From the NCBI GenBank assembly GCA_045660745.1, contig JAZREJ010000006.1, positions 1-21,194 on the forward strand: a DNA stretch of 21,194 nt. Direction: 5' to 3'. The notes beneath the pieces were generated by a model. The model was given only the letters and a program-made list of their open reading frames with translations. It did no database searches and had not been told where the DNA came from. Of this stretch, positions 1-8,062 are shown piece by piece (the stretch's first letter is position 1; each line of letters begins with the position of its first letter). The translations under genes and the position numbers were made by a program. The DNA comes from RGIG6353 sp045660745 (GTDB taxonomy: Bacteria > Bacillota > Clostridia > Oscillospirales > SIG627).

Positions 1-327
1 CTTCTTCTTCACGAGAATGGCACAGTTACAATCTGCCACAGCAGAACTAAAAATCTTAAAGAGGTTTGCAGGCGTGCAGACATTCTCGTTGCAGCAGTTG
101 GCAAGGCAAAATTCATCACTGCAGATATGGTTAAGGATGGAGCAATAGTAATCGACGTTGGAATGAACCGCGATGAAAACGGCAAGCTTTGCGGAGACGT
201 TGATTTCGAGGGAGTTGAAAAGAAAGCATCCTATATTACGCCTGTTCCCGGAGGCGTCGGACCAATGACAATAACAGAGCTTTTGAAAAATACCTATACA
301 GCTTATACAAGACATATGGGAAATTGA
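1..327 (+). CDS. folD: FolD, bifunctional methylenetetrahydrofolate dehydrogenase/cyclohydrolase (5' truncated)
   Basis: This is the C-terminal 108 residues of FolD, open from base 1 in frame 1. FolD interconverts methylene-, methenyl- and 10-formyl-tetrahydrofolate in one-carbon metabolism in the cytosol, using NAD(P). Visible family signatures are the segment TVTICHSRT of the dinucleotide-binding domain, then ADILVAAVGKAKFI, the segment GAIVIDVGMNR, and the near-C-terminal hallmark TPVPGGVGPMT, which is highly diagnostic. The catalytic Lys and the start lie upstream of the window. The stop is TGA at 325-327. It is followed by about 150 bp without a gene before the exporter operon, so it is probably not co-transcribed with what follows. 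The assignment is very secure. Confidence 0.97.
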   Translation, partial: LLLHENGTVTICHSRTKNLKEVCRRADILVAAVGKAKFITADMVKDGAIVIDVGMNRDENGKLCGDVDFEGVEKKASYITPVPGGVGPMTITELLKNTYTAYTRHMGN

Positions 328-380
328 TAGTCATCTGTCAATTTCATAAGCGATAATTTTCAAAATTGTTTAAAAACAAA

Positions 381-402
381 TTAGGACGTTATATCGTCCT
401 AA
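381..402. promoter_or_regulatory. Perfect 8-bp inverted repeat upstream of metal exporter; candidate operator or hairpin
   Basis: TTAGGACG and CGTCCTAA are perfect inverted arms around a 6-bp TTATAT spacer. A weak promoter reading (TTGTTT at 366-371, 18 bp, TATATC at 390-395) would put the -10 inside it, which would suit a repressor site. The outer TTAGG/CCTAA recalls DtxR/IdeR-type boxes, but the arm spacing differs. No U-run follows, so it is a poor intrinsic terminator for folD. Its role is inferred. Confidence 0.4.
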
Positions 403-416
403 CACAATACTTTTAA

Positions 417-445
417 ATATTGAAGGAAACTGATGTTTCCAATAT
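417..445 (+). other. Second hairpin-forming sequence in the folD/exporter gap
   Basis: ATATT, a GAA bulge, GGAAAC, a TGAT loop, GTTTCC and AATAT can form a bulged stem in the RNA just upstream of the exporter ribosome site. The downstream tract is AT-rich but not a clean U-run. It could be part of a structured 5' leader or a weak terminator. It does not match any riboswitch I recognise. Confidence 0.3.
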
Positions 446-480
446 AAATTTTAAATTTATCTTAGATTGGGAGAACTTTT

Positions 481-1356
481 TTGGAACACATTATACACAT
501 ACTGGGACATACTGTATGGCATGTTTTTCTTGAGACCTTGAAAATACTCCCCTTCCTTTTCGTGATGTACCTATTCCTTGAATGGATGGAGCACAGAGCG
601 GGAGAGAAGAGCGAGAAGATGGTTTCAAGAACAGGACGAGCGGGGCCTTTATTCGGAGGACTGCTCGGACTTCTGCCGCAGTGTGGATTTTCAACAGCCG
701 CCGCAGGTCTCTATTCGGGCGGAATAATAACTGTCGGAACCCTTCTTGCGGTTTTCCTTGCCACCTCCGACGAAATGATAGCGGTAATGTTTTCGGGCGG
801 CATAAAAGTGTCTTTGATACTCACCGTCCTTGCATACAAGCTGATAGTGGCGATTATCGCAGGCTTTGCTGTTGATTGCTTCTGGAAGAAAAAAGACAAG
901 AAAAACGAGTTTGAAAATCATTGTCACGAGGAAGGCTGTCACTGCGATGACCACGGAATTTTCCTGTCGGCACTTTTTCACAGTGTCAAAATATTTGTTT
1001 TTATCCTCGTCGTAAGCATTGCCATACACACGTCTGTTGAGCTTCTCGGTGAGGAGAGACTCGCAAGACTGTTTTCGGACGTACCCGTTGTTTCAAATCT
1101 TCTTGCGGCTATTATCGGACTTATTCCCAACTGTGCCGCATCGGTTGTTATAACCGAGCTTTACGTTTCAGGAGTCATTTCGCTCGGCGCAATGCTCAGC
1201 GGACTTCTCGTCGGGGCAGGCGCGGGACTTTTGGTATTGCTACGTGTCAACACAAGCACAAGAGAAAATCTGCGCTTTACCGCACTTCTCTTTGCCACGG
1301 GAACGCTTGGCGGTATCATTGCCGACTTTATCGGATTGGAGGGACTGTTCGTATGA
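481..1356 (+). CDS. Putative 10-TM heavy-metal/manganese exporter (ArsP_2-like permease)
   Basis: This 291-aa polytopic membrane protein very likely exports a metal or metalloid. Two pseudo-symmetric halves each carry a conserved Gly-Leu-x-Pro-x-Cys turn: GLLPQCGFS (about 63-71) and GLIPNCAAS (about 213-221). Between them a hydrophilic loop holds a Lys-rich run and a His/Cys cluster, HCHEEGCHCDDH (147-158), a plausible metal-binding site. This layout fits the family annotated as putative manganese transporter or arsenic efflux protein (PF11449-like). The start is TTG, with GGGAG at 469-473 spaced 7 nt; the next in-frame ATG would remove the first membrane segment. The stop overlaps the next start by 4 bp (ATGA), so it is coupled to the kinase gene. 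The transported ion cannot be told from sequence. Confidence 0.85.
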   Translation: MEHIIHILGHTVWHVFLETLKILPFLFVMYLFLEWMEHRAGEKSEKMVSRTGRAGPLFGGLLGLLPQCGFSTAAAGLYSGGIITVGTLLAVFLATSDEMIAVMFSGGIKVSLILTVLAYKLIVAIIAGFAVDCFWKKKDKKNEFENHCHEEGCHCDDHGIFLSALFHSVKIFVFILVVSIAIHTSVELLGEERLARLFSDVPVVSNLLAAIIGLIPNCAASVVITELYVSGVISLGAMLSGLLVGAGAGLLVLLRVNTSTRENLRFTALLFATGTLGGIIADFIGLEGLFV

Positions 1357-2180
1357 AGAATCCCGTTTTGAAAATAGCCGCCGTTCATGACCTTTCGGGT
1401 TACGGCAGATGCTCGTTTTCAGTAATACTTCCAACCCTTTCGGCAATGGGACATCAGGTCTGCCCGCTTCCTACGGCAAGCCTTTCCACCCACACGGGCG
1501 GTTACACGGGCTTTGTTTTCCGTGACCTCACATCCGACATGGAGGGCTGGTGGAAGCACTGGCAGGAGGAAAAAATAGAGTTTGACGCATTTTACTCGGG
1601 CTTTCTTGGAAATGCAGATCAGATAGGTGTTGTTGAAAAAATGATAGAGTCTCTTGACGGAAAAGCTCTTGTATTCGTCGATCCCGTAATGGGAGACGAC
1701 GGAGTTCTCTATTCCACCTATACCGATGAGATGCGGTGTGAGATGAAGCGCCTTGTAAAAATGGCGGACGTTATCACGCCAAACCTCACAGAAGCGGCTT
1801 TTCTTCTTGACCGCGAGCCTAAAAGCTTTTATACGATAGAAGAGATTGAGGAAATGACCTACGCGCTCTCAAGGATGTCAAAGGGGGACGTTGTTGTAAC
1901 AGGAGTTGTAACACAGGATGGCGTGGGGGCTGCATACATTGAAAAGGGAGGAAAAAGCGTTTCCTTCTACATACATAAAAAGCATGAAAAGAGCTATCCC
2001 GGTACGGGAGACATTTTTGCATCCGTGCTTCTCGGAAGACTTTTGAAGGGTGACGTGCTTGAAAATGCCGTAAAGTCTGCCTGTGACTTTATTTACAGTG
2101 TCGTTGGCTATTCGGCTCAGTTTGATTATCCCACCCGCGAGGGAGTGCTTCTTGAGGCGCGTCTTTCGGAGCTTATATAA
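1353..2180 (+). CDS. Pyridoxal/pyridoxamine kinase-like ribokinase-family enzyme
   Basis: This 275-aa cytosolic kinase of the ribokinase superfamily (PdxY/PdxK branch) is predicted to phosphorylate vitamin B6 vitamers with ATP to give pyridoxal or pyridoxamine 5'-phosphate. Visible motifs are the N-terminal substrate segment HDLSGYGRCS (12-21), the acidic motif DPVMGDDG (110-117), TPNLTEA (142-148), and the anion-hole/catalytic motif PGTGDIFASVLLG (216-228), in which Asp220 is the expected base. Length matches the family. It overlaps the exporter by 4 bp and is followed 10 bp later by the flavin-reductase-like gene, so it is in one operon. PLP could serve the class III aminotransferase encoded about 17 kb downstream, but that link is speculation. 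A ThiD-like role is less likely because of the HDLSGYG motif. Confidence 0.88.
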   Translation: MKNPVLKIAAVHDLSGYGRCSFSVILPTLSAMGHQVCPLPTASLSTHTGGYTGFVFRDLTSDMEGWWKHWQEEKIEFDAFYSGFLGNADQIGVVEKMIESLDGKALVFVDPVMGDDGVLYSTYTDEMRCEMKRLVKMADVITPNLTEAAFLLDREPKSFYTIEEIEEMTYALSRMSKGDVVVTGVVTQDGVGAAYIEKGGKSVSFYIHKKHEKSYPGTGDIFASVLLGRLLKGDVLENAVKSACDFIYSVVGYSAQFDYPTREGVLLEARLSELI

Positions 2181-2190
2181 GGAGGATATT

Positions 2191-2688
2191 ATGAGCGAGC
2201 TTAAAAAAACACCTCTTCCCGAATTTGACCCTTTTAAAAAAATAGGAGGAGACTTTGCACTGCTTGGTGCTGCTTCGGGGGATAAGTACAATGCCATGAC
2301 GGTGAGCTGGGGTGAGTGTGGTGTGCTCTGGAACAAGAACGTGTTTACAGCATTCGTGCGTCCTCAGAGATATACTCATACACTGTCTGAAAATACCGAA
2401 TATCTTACCCTTTCGTTTTTTGACGAAAGCTTTAAAAAAACTCTTGTTTATTTCGGACGCACGAGCGGACGAGACGAGGATAAATTTGAAAAAAGCGGAC
2501 TTTCGGCAAGAGTCGAAGACGGAGCCCTTATTATTCCTGAGGCAAGTCTTGTGCTTGTCGGCAGAATAATCTATAAAACAAAGATTGACAAGGACTCATT
2601 TGTTGATAAGAGCCTTTTGTCAAACTATGAAAACGACGATTATCATACGGTGTACACCTGTGAAATAATTGACTGTTATCAAAAATAA
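2191..2688 (+). CDS. Flavin reductase-like FMN-binding split-barrel protein
   Basis: This 165-aa protein resembles the flavin reductase/FMN-binding split-barrel family, which uses NAD(P)H to reduce flavin or binds FMN. The supporting region is the N-terminal half: LLGAASGDKYNAMTVSWGE (about 24-42), VLWNKNVFTAFVRPQRYT (about 45-62) and the YLTLSFFDE strand, the usual FMN-phosphate and dimer region of this family. The start at 2191 has a strong AGGAGG at 2180-2185. A longer in-frame reading back to 2083 runs inside the kinase gene and lacks a ribosome site. It is the third gene of the operon and ends 11 bp before the first DUF4838 gene. Its electron partner is unknown. The family call is good, the specific reaction open. 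Confidence 0.82.
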   Translation: MSELKKTPLPEFDPFKKIGGDFALLGAASGDKYNAMTVSWGECGVLWNKNVFTAFVRPQRYTHTLSENTEYLTLSFFDESFKKTLVYFGRTSGRDEDKFEKSGLSARVEDGALIIPEASLVLVGRIIYKTKIDKDSFVDKSLLSNYENDDYHTVYTCEIIDCYQK

Positions 2689-2699
2689 GGAGAATTGCC

Positions 2700-4631
2700 A
2701 TGAGAATCACACTTGCGAAAATAGGAAAAGACAAAACAGTGAACTTTGCCGTTGAGGAGCTTTACAAGTATCTTAAAAGGATAGATTTTGACTCAATCGT
2801 TGAGATTTGTTCCTTTGAGAAATATAACCCCGATATCGAAAACGTTATTTGGGTGGGCATGGATGAAAGCTTCAGCGCGGAAATGCCCGAAGTTAAGGAT
2901 ACAACGCTTGACGACGCAATCCTTATTGACATATCCGATATGTCGGGTAAGATTTCGGGTAACAATCCGAGAGCTGTGCTTATTGCGGTCTACCGCTTCT
3001 TGAAGGAGCTTGGCTGTGCATGGGTGAGAAATTCCTCCGACGGCGAGATAATTCCTTCCTATACCCTGACTCCTGTTTCTACCTACATATGCGAGGCGGC
3101 AAGCTACCGCCACAGAGCAATTTGTATCGAGGGAGCACTTACCTGTGAGCACGTTATAGATACCCTTGACTGGATTCCCAAGGCGGGTATGAACGGCTAT
3201 TACGTTCAGTTCTTTTTGCCTGTTGTATTTTTTAAGCGCTGGTATGAGCACTCCACCAACCGTTTCCTCCCGGAAGAGCCGTTTGATGTCGAAAGGATTC
3301 AGGGCTTTATAAACAGAATTGAGGAGGAGATAGAAAAGAGAGGTCTTCTTTATCACGCAATCGGACACGGCTGGACAAGTGAGCCTCTCGGATTTGACTC
3401 TAAGGGTTGGAATAAGGCGAAGAGCGAGGATATTCCCGAAGACAAGAGAATATACCTTGCCGAAATTAACGGAGAGCGTAAATTCCTTCAGGATATGCCG
3501 ATGGCGACAAACCTTTGCTACTCCAATCCCGAGGCAAGACGCATTATGACCGATGCTGTTGTAAATTACTGTCTTGATCATCCGAATGTGAATTTTCTTC
3601 ACTTCTGGCTTGCCGATTACCCCAACAGCTTCTGCGAGTGTGAAAATTGCCGTGATACACTTCCTTCCGACCATTACGTTATGATGCTCAATGAAATTGA
3701 CGAGCGTCTCACAGCGGCAGGGAACAACACAAAAATAGTATTCCTTATCTATTATGATCTTCTTTGGATTCCCGAGAAGGAAAAGATAAACAACCCCGAC
3801 CGCTTCACCCTTATGTTTGCGCCTATTACACGTAAGTATTCCCAGAGCTTCAAGACGGAGGACTTCTCATCCGAGGAGGTTGCGCCCTTTGTGAGAAATA
3901 AGCTCATTATTCCCGCAAACGTTAAAGAAAACGTTGCACATCTCAAGCGTTGGCTTAAATATACAGGTGTTGAGGATGGCTTTGATTTTGACTACCATCT
4001 TATGTGGGACCATCAGCGTGACCTTGGCTATTATAACGTTGCCAAAACTCTCTTTGACGATATGCAGAGCCTTGACAAGATAGGACTTAACGGTATGGTT
4101 TCCTGTCAGCTCACCCGTGCCGCATTCCCCACAGGTCTTCCCATGCAGATGATGGCGGATGCTTTGTGGGATAAGGAATGCGACTTTGAGGAAAAGAGCG
4201 ATGAGTATTTCTTCTCGGCTTTCGGTAATGACGGACTTTGTGTAAAGGAACACATGAAGAAGCTTTCCGAGCTTATTGATTTCGAGTACTTAAGATTCTA
4301 CAATCGGGGCTGGAATGAGGAGGAGCAGGCGAAGAAATTCCGTCTCGCACTTGCGGCAGTGAGTGATTTTGAGAGCGTAATCAAGGCAAACCTTGACGCC
4401 ACTGACGGAAATCTGCGCGCTTCTTGGAAGTACCTTGAGCTACACGCACAGTATTTGAAGCTTTTCATCCCCGCACTTATAAGACGTGCTGAGGGGGCTG
4501 ATAATGCGGAGCTTGACACACTTGCACTTAAGGTTGCCGACTTCATTGCTCTCAATGATTCAAAATTCCACCGCACACTGGATACCTTCTACTATTATCA
4601 TATGTCCATTTGTGCTATCAAGAAATTATAA
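2700..4631 (+). CDS. DUF4838-type glycosidase-like protein, copy 1
   Basis: This 643-aa protein looks like a DUF4838 family member, a group thought to share an alpha/beta N-terminal domain plus TIM barrel with GH20/GH67-type glycosidases; its activity is not established here. The N-terminal domain (about 1-130) ends with the ELGCAWVRNSSDGEIIP segment, typical of alpha-glucuronidase-like N domains. The central region contains HFWLAD followed by a triple-Cys motif CECENCRD (about 312-319), a hallmark of the group and possibly a metal site. YHLMWDHQRDLGYYN and SCQLTRAAFPTGLPMQM follow, then a helical C terminus. There is no signal peptide, so it is probably cytosolic. GGAG precedes the start. 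The next gene is a tandem paralog about 80% identical overall by hand alignment. The substrate cannot be read from the sequence. Confidence 0.8.
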   Translation: MRITLAKIGKDKTVNFAVEELYKYLKRIDFDSIVEICSFEKYNPDIENVIWVGMDESFSAEMPEVKDTTLDDAILIDISDMSGKISGNNPRAVLIAVYRFLKELGCAWVRNSSDGEIIPSYTLTPVSTYICEAASYRHRAICIEGALTCEHVIDTLDWIPKAGMNGYYVQFFLPVVFFKRWYEHSTNRFLPEEPFDVERIQGFINRIEEEIEKRGLLYHAIGHGWTSEPLGFDSKGWNKAKSEDIPEDKRIYLAEINGERKFLQDMPMATNLCYSNPEARRIMTDAVVNYCLDHPNVNFLHFWLADYPNSFCECENCRDTLPSDHYVMMLNEIDERLTAAGNNTKIVFLIYYDLLWIPEKEKINNPDRFTLMFAPITRKYSQSFKTEDFSSEEVAPFVRNKLIIPANVKENVAHLKRWLKYTGVEDGFDFDYHLMWDHQRDLGYYNVAKTLFDDMQSLDKIGLNGMVSCQLTRAAFPTGLPMQMMADALWDKECDFEEKSDEYFFSAFGNDGLCVKEHMKKLSELIDFEYLRFYNRGWNEEEQAKKFRLALAAVSDFESVIKANLDATDGNLRASWKYLELHAQYLKLFIPALIRRAEGADNAELDTLALKVADFIALNDSKFHRTLDTFYYYHMSICAIKKL

Positions 4632-4658
4632 TATCCGCCTTGAACAGGAGAAGAAAAA

Positions 4659-6593
4659 ATGAGAATCACACTTGCGAAAATCGGTAACGATAAGACGGTG
4701 AATTTTGCAGTCGAGGAGCTTTACAAGTACCTCAAAATGATAGATGCCGAGTCAATCGTTGAGATTTGTTCCTTTGAGAAATATAACCCCGATATCGACA
4801 ACATTATCTGGGTAGGCATGGATGAAAGCTTTGGTGCGGAAATGCCCGAGGTTAAGGATACGTCTCTTGATGACGCAATCCTTATTGACATATCCGATAT
4901 GTCGGGTAAGATTTCGGGTAACAATCCGAGAGCTGTGCTTATTGCGGTCTACCGCTTCTTGAAGGAGCTTGGCTGTGCGTGGGTTAGAAATTCCTCTGAC
5001 GGAGAAATTATCCCCTCATATACCCTGACACCTGTTTCCACCTACATATGCGAGGCGGCAAGCTACCGCCACAGAGCGATTTGTATCGAAGGCTCAATCA
5101 CCGCCGAGCACGTTATAGATACCCTTGATTGGATTCCTAAGGCGGGAATGAACGGCTATTACGTTCAGTTCTTTTTGCCTGTTGTTTTCTTCCAGCGTTG
5201 GTATGACCGCTCCACTAACCGTTTTCTTCCTCCCGAGCCTTACACAAGAGATAGAATCCAAGGCTTTATCAATCGCATTGAGGAGGAGATAGAAAAGAGA
5301 GGTCTTCTTTATCACGCAATAGGTCACGGCTGGACAAGTGAGCCTCTCGGCTTTGAGTCATCAAGCTGGGATAAGTGTGATGACAGTGTGATTCCCGATG
5401 ACAAGAGACGTTTCCTTGCCGAGATTGACGGCAAGCGCGCCTTTAAAAACAATATGCCTATGGGTACGAATCTTTGCTACTCAAATCCCGAGTCGAGAAA
5501 AATCGTAACCGATGCGGTTGTTGATTACTGCCTTGAGCATCCGAATATTACTTATCTTCATTTTTGGCTTGCGGATTGCTCGAACAGCTTCTGCGAGTGT
5601 GAAAATTGCCGTGATACCATGCCCTCAGACCATTATATTATGATGCTCAACGAGGTTGACGAGCGACTTACCGCAGCTGGCAATAATACCAAGATAGTAT
5701 TCCTTGCTTACGGAGATCTCCTGTGGTCGCCTGAGAAGGAAAAGCTGAATAATCCCGACCGATTCACTCTTATGTTCGCGCCTATTACACGCAAGTATTC
5801 CCAGAGCTTTAAGACGGAGGACTTCTCATCTGATGAGGTTGCACCCTACGTGAGAAATAAGCTTACGATTCCAAAGGACGTTTCGGAAAACGTGGCACAT
5901 CTCAAGCGTTGGCAGAAACGCTCAGGTGCAAATGATGGCTTTGACTTCGACTACCATCTTATGTGGGATCATCAAAGAGACATGGGATATTACAATATCG
6001 CCAAAACCCTCTTTGACGATATGCAGAGCCTTGAAAGAATCGGACTTAACGGTATGGTTTCCTGTCAGCTCACCCGTGCCGCATTCCCCACGGGACTTCC
6101 CATGCAGATGATGGCAGACGCACTTTGGGATAAGAAGTGCGACTTTGAGGAAAAGAGCGACGAATATTTCTTCTCGGCATTCGGAGAGGACGGACTCGCG
6201 GTTAAGGAATACCTTAAGAGAATTTCTTTGCTTATTGATTTCGAGTACGTTAAGGAATTTGATAAGGAATGGGACGAAGCGAAGCAGATTGATAATTTTC
6301 TGCTTGCACAAAGCGTGGTACATGAATTTTCAAGCGTTATAAAGAAAAATCTTGATAATACCAAGGGCAACCTTTACAAGTCCTGGGAATATCTTGAAAG
6401 CCATTCGGAATTTTTGAAGCTATTTATTCCGGCACTTATAAGACGTGGAGCGGGGGCAAAGCCCGAGGAGCTTGAAAGGCGCACCTTGGAAATTACCGAC
6501 TTTATCGCACAAAACGACTCGAAGCTTCACCGTGTGCTCGATACGTTTTACTATCACCATATGGTAATTCCCGCAATTAAAAAAGGATATTAA
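4659..6593 (+). CDS. DUF4838-type glycosidase-like protein, copy 2 (tandem paralog)
   Basis: This 644-aa protein is the tandem duplicate of the preceding gene, starting 27 bp after its stop with an AGGAGA ribosome site. An ungapped hand alignment gives about 128 differences over 644 positions: about 93% identity in residues 1-180, falling to about 60% over the last 100. The HFWLAD segment, the three Cys of CECENCRD, YHLMWDHQRD and SCQLTRAAFPTGLP are all kept, so both copies are probably active in whatever the family does. Divergence is concentrated near 180-300 and at the C terminus, which suggests different substrate contacts. A 107-bp stretch is identical at DNA level, synonymous sites included (4872-4978). 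It is the last gene of the operon, followed by a terminator. Confidence 0.8.
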   Translation: MRITLAKIGNDKTVNFAVEELYKYLKMIDAESIVEICSFEKYNPDIDNIIWVGMDESFGAEMPEVKDTSLDDAILIDISDMSGKISGNNPRAVLIAVYRFLKELGCAWVRNSSDGEIIPSYTLTPVSTYICEAASYRHRAICIEGSITAEHVIDTLDWIPKAGMNGYYVQFFLPVVFFQRWYDRSTNRFLPPEPYTRDRIQGFINRIEEEIEKRGLLYHAIGHGWTSEPLGFESSSWDKCDDSVIPDDKRRFLAEIDGKRAFKNNMPMGTNLCYSNPESRKIVTDAVVDYCLEHPNITYLHFWLADCSNSFCECENCRDTMPSDHYIMMLNEVDERLTAAGNNTKIVFLAYGDLLWSPEKEKLNNPDRFTLMFAPITRKYSQSFKTEDFSSDEVAPYVRNKLTIPKDVSENVAHLKRWQKRSGANDGFDFDYHLMWDHQRDMGYYNIAKTLFDDMQSLERIGLNGMVSCQLTRAAFPTGLPMQMMADALWDKKCDFEEKSDEYFFSAFGEDGLAVKEYLKRISLLIDFEYVKEFDKEWDEAKQIDNFLLAQSVVHEFSSVIKKNLDNTKGNLYKSWEYLESHSEFLKLFIPALIRRGAGAKPEELERRTLEITDFIAQNDSKLHRVLDTFYYHHMVIPAIKKGY

Positions 6594-6600
6594 AAGCCAA

Positions 6601-6625
6601 CGGGCATCCCACAACGGGATGCCCG
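6601..6625. terminator. Bidirectional intrinsic terminator between convergent genes
   Basis: A 10-bp perfect stem CGGGCATCCC/GGGATGCCCG with a 5-nt loop is followed by a T-rich tract on the + strand and preceded by A-rich sequence that gives U's on the - strand. It lies between the DUF4838 stop and the MATE stop and can serve both. Confidence 0.85.
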
Positions 6626-6644
6626 ATTTGTTTATTTTGGATTT

Positions 6645-7958
6645 TTACATTTCAAGCTTTTTGTCGGTGCGGCGTGTGATTATGATGCCGACTATCGCAA
6701 CGATTGCCTGATAGATTCCGAAGGTCATCCATACCGCAACGTCATTTTTCCAAACGTAGGGAAGAATGAGAGTAACGGCAACAGGAACTATAAAGGAGCG
6801 CAAAACGTTTGTAAATATTGCTTCCTTTGAGCGTTTGGTTGAATAAAGGTATGCGGAAATAATGGAGTTTATGGATTCCGCGACAAAGCCCCAAGCAAAA
6901 AACGGGAGGAATTTTACGGCAAGCTGCGTTGTGGCGGTATCAGCACCGAAGAGGGCGCATATTTCGTTTGAGACAAACGGAAGTATGAGAACTATGAGTG
7001 TGCTTCCGACAAGATTAACGGTAACACCTGAGCGGAAAAAGAATCTTAAATCTGCGCGACGCTTTGCGCCGAATGACTGACCGAAAAGTGGCTGTAGTCC
7101 CTGCGCTGAGCCCACGAAGATGGCAACTGTAAAGCATGCAACGTAGGCAAGTAGTGAAAATGCGTTAACTCCGACGGGACCCGAGAGGTCAAGAAGCACG
7201 TAATTCATGCAGATGGTCGAAATGGGAACAGAGAACTGTGCTATACACTCGGGAAGACCTCGGAGAAATATTTTTGAAATAAGAGAGGTGTCGATTCCGA
7301 AACGCTTTATGCGAAGCTTTCCTTTTTTTAGAAGGAAGTGGGAAAGCACTATAAGGAAGGTTATTGTTTGTGAAATACCTGTTGCGAGAGCAGCTCCTTT
7401 CATTCCCATATCATAATGAAAGATGAGAAGCCAGTCACCGAAGATATTGACGATTGTACCGATGATGGTAGCGGCTGATACAAGAATCGGAGCGCCGTCA
7501 TTGCGGCAGTAATTTTGCATTGCCATGGAAAGCCCCGAGGGGATGAGAAACAGCGAATAATAGAAGGTGTATTCTATACAAAGGTCATAGAAGTCGGGAG
7601 TGTTGCCTCCGAGTAGTGTAATTAGCGGGGAGGTAAAGATACATCCGATGATTGTGAGGAGTAATGAAAAGACTCCGACAAGAGTCAGTGAATGGAGAAA
7701 GGCATGATTTGCGCCCTTTATGTCACCTCTGCCCATTCGCACCGCAACGACGCTTACGCCTCCAATGCTTGCAAGCAGAAAGAGCGCATTGGCAATCATT
7801 ATAAACGGGAAGAGAATGTTTATGGCACCGAGTCCGTCGTCACCCACTCCACGTCCTATAAATATTCCGTCAATAACCGTGAATAGAAAATAGCACGCTG
7901 AGCTGAGGATTGATGGCAGCACGTATTTTACAAGTGTTGAAAATTTCGAATTGTTCAT
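6645..7958 (-). CDS. MATE family efflux transporter
   Basis: This 437-aa membrane protein of the multidrug and toxic compound extrusion family is a cation-coupled antiporter in the cytoplasmic membrane. The N terminus KYVLPSILSSACYFLFTVIDGIFIGRGVGDDGLGAINILFPF is typical of DinF/NorM-like MATE proteins (helix 1 and the IDxxFIG segment of helix 2). The second half repeats the pattern with FLRGLPECIAQFSVPISTICMN and GSAQGLQPLFGQSFGAKR. About 12 membrane segments can be drawn. GGAG lies 7 nt before the ATG. It has its own promoter (7989-8017) just after the symporter terminator, so it is a single-gene unit. The exported compound is unknown. Confidence 0.93.
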   Translation of the reverse strand: MNNSKFSTLVKYVLPSILSSACYFLFTVIDGIFIGRGVGDDGLGAINILFPFIMIANALFLLASIGGVSVVAVRMGRGDIKGANHAFLHSLTLVGVFSLLLTIIGCIFTSPLITLLGGNTPDFYDLCIEYTFYYSLFLIPSGLSMAMQNYCRNDGAPILVSAATIIGTIVNIFGDWLLIFHYDMGMKGAALATGISQTITFLIVLSHFLLKKGKLRIKRFGIDTSLISKIFLRGLPECIAQFSVPISTICMNYVLLDLSGPVGVNAFSLLAYVACFTVAIFVGSAQGLQPLFGQSFGAKRRADLRFFFRSGVTVNLVGSTLIVLILPFVSNEICALFGADTATTQLAVKFLPFFAWGFVAESINSIISAYLYSTKRSKEAIFTNVLRSFIVPVAVTLILPYVWKNDVAVWMTFGIYQAIVAIVGIIITRRTDKKLEM

Positions 7959-7988
7959 GTGAGTTCTCCGTTTTGAAAATGCGATGGT

Positions 7989-8017
7989 ATTTTAGCATAA
8001 AACATTTTTATTGTCAA
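7989..8017 (-). promoter_or_regulatory. Sigma-70-type promoter for the MATE gene
   Basis: On the - strand TTGACA (8012-8017), a 17-bp spacer and TAAAAT (7989-7994) give a near-consensus promoter about 30 bp upstream of the MATE start codon. It begins only a few bases after the U-tract of the preceding terminator. Confidence 0.85.
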
Positions 8018-8020
8018 GGC

Positions 8021-8054
8021 AAAAAAGAGCGGCACTTCTTTTTGAAGCGCCGCT
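8021..8054 (-). terminator. Intrinsic terminator of the AgcS symporter gene
   Basis: On the - strand AGCGGCGCTTC (8054-8044), a 5-nt A loop and GAAGTGCCGCT (8038-8028) form an 11-bp stem with one G-U pair, followed by CTTTTTT. It lies 9 bp after the symporter stop. Confidence 0.93.
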
Positions 8055-8062
8055 TTCAAGCT

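Noticed and set aside
327..480. Possible yybP-ykoY manganese riboswitch before the exporter gene
   Set aside because: The conserved cores of that class are not visible; the hairpins seen are simple inverted repeats, so I list them only as unassigned.
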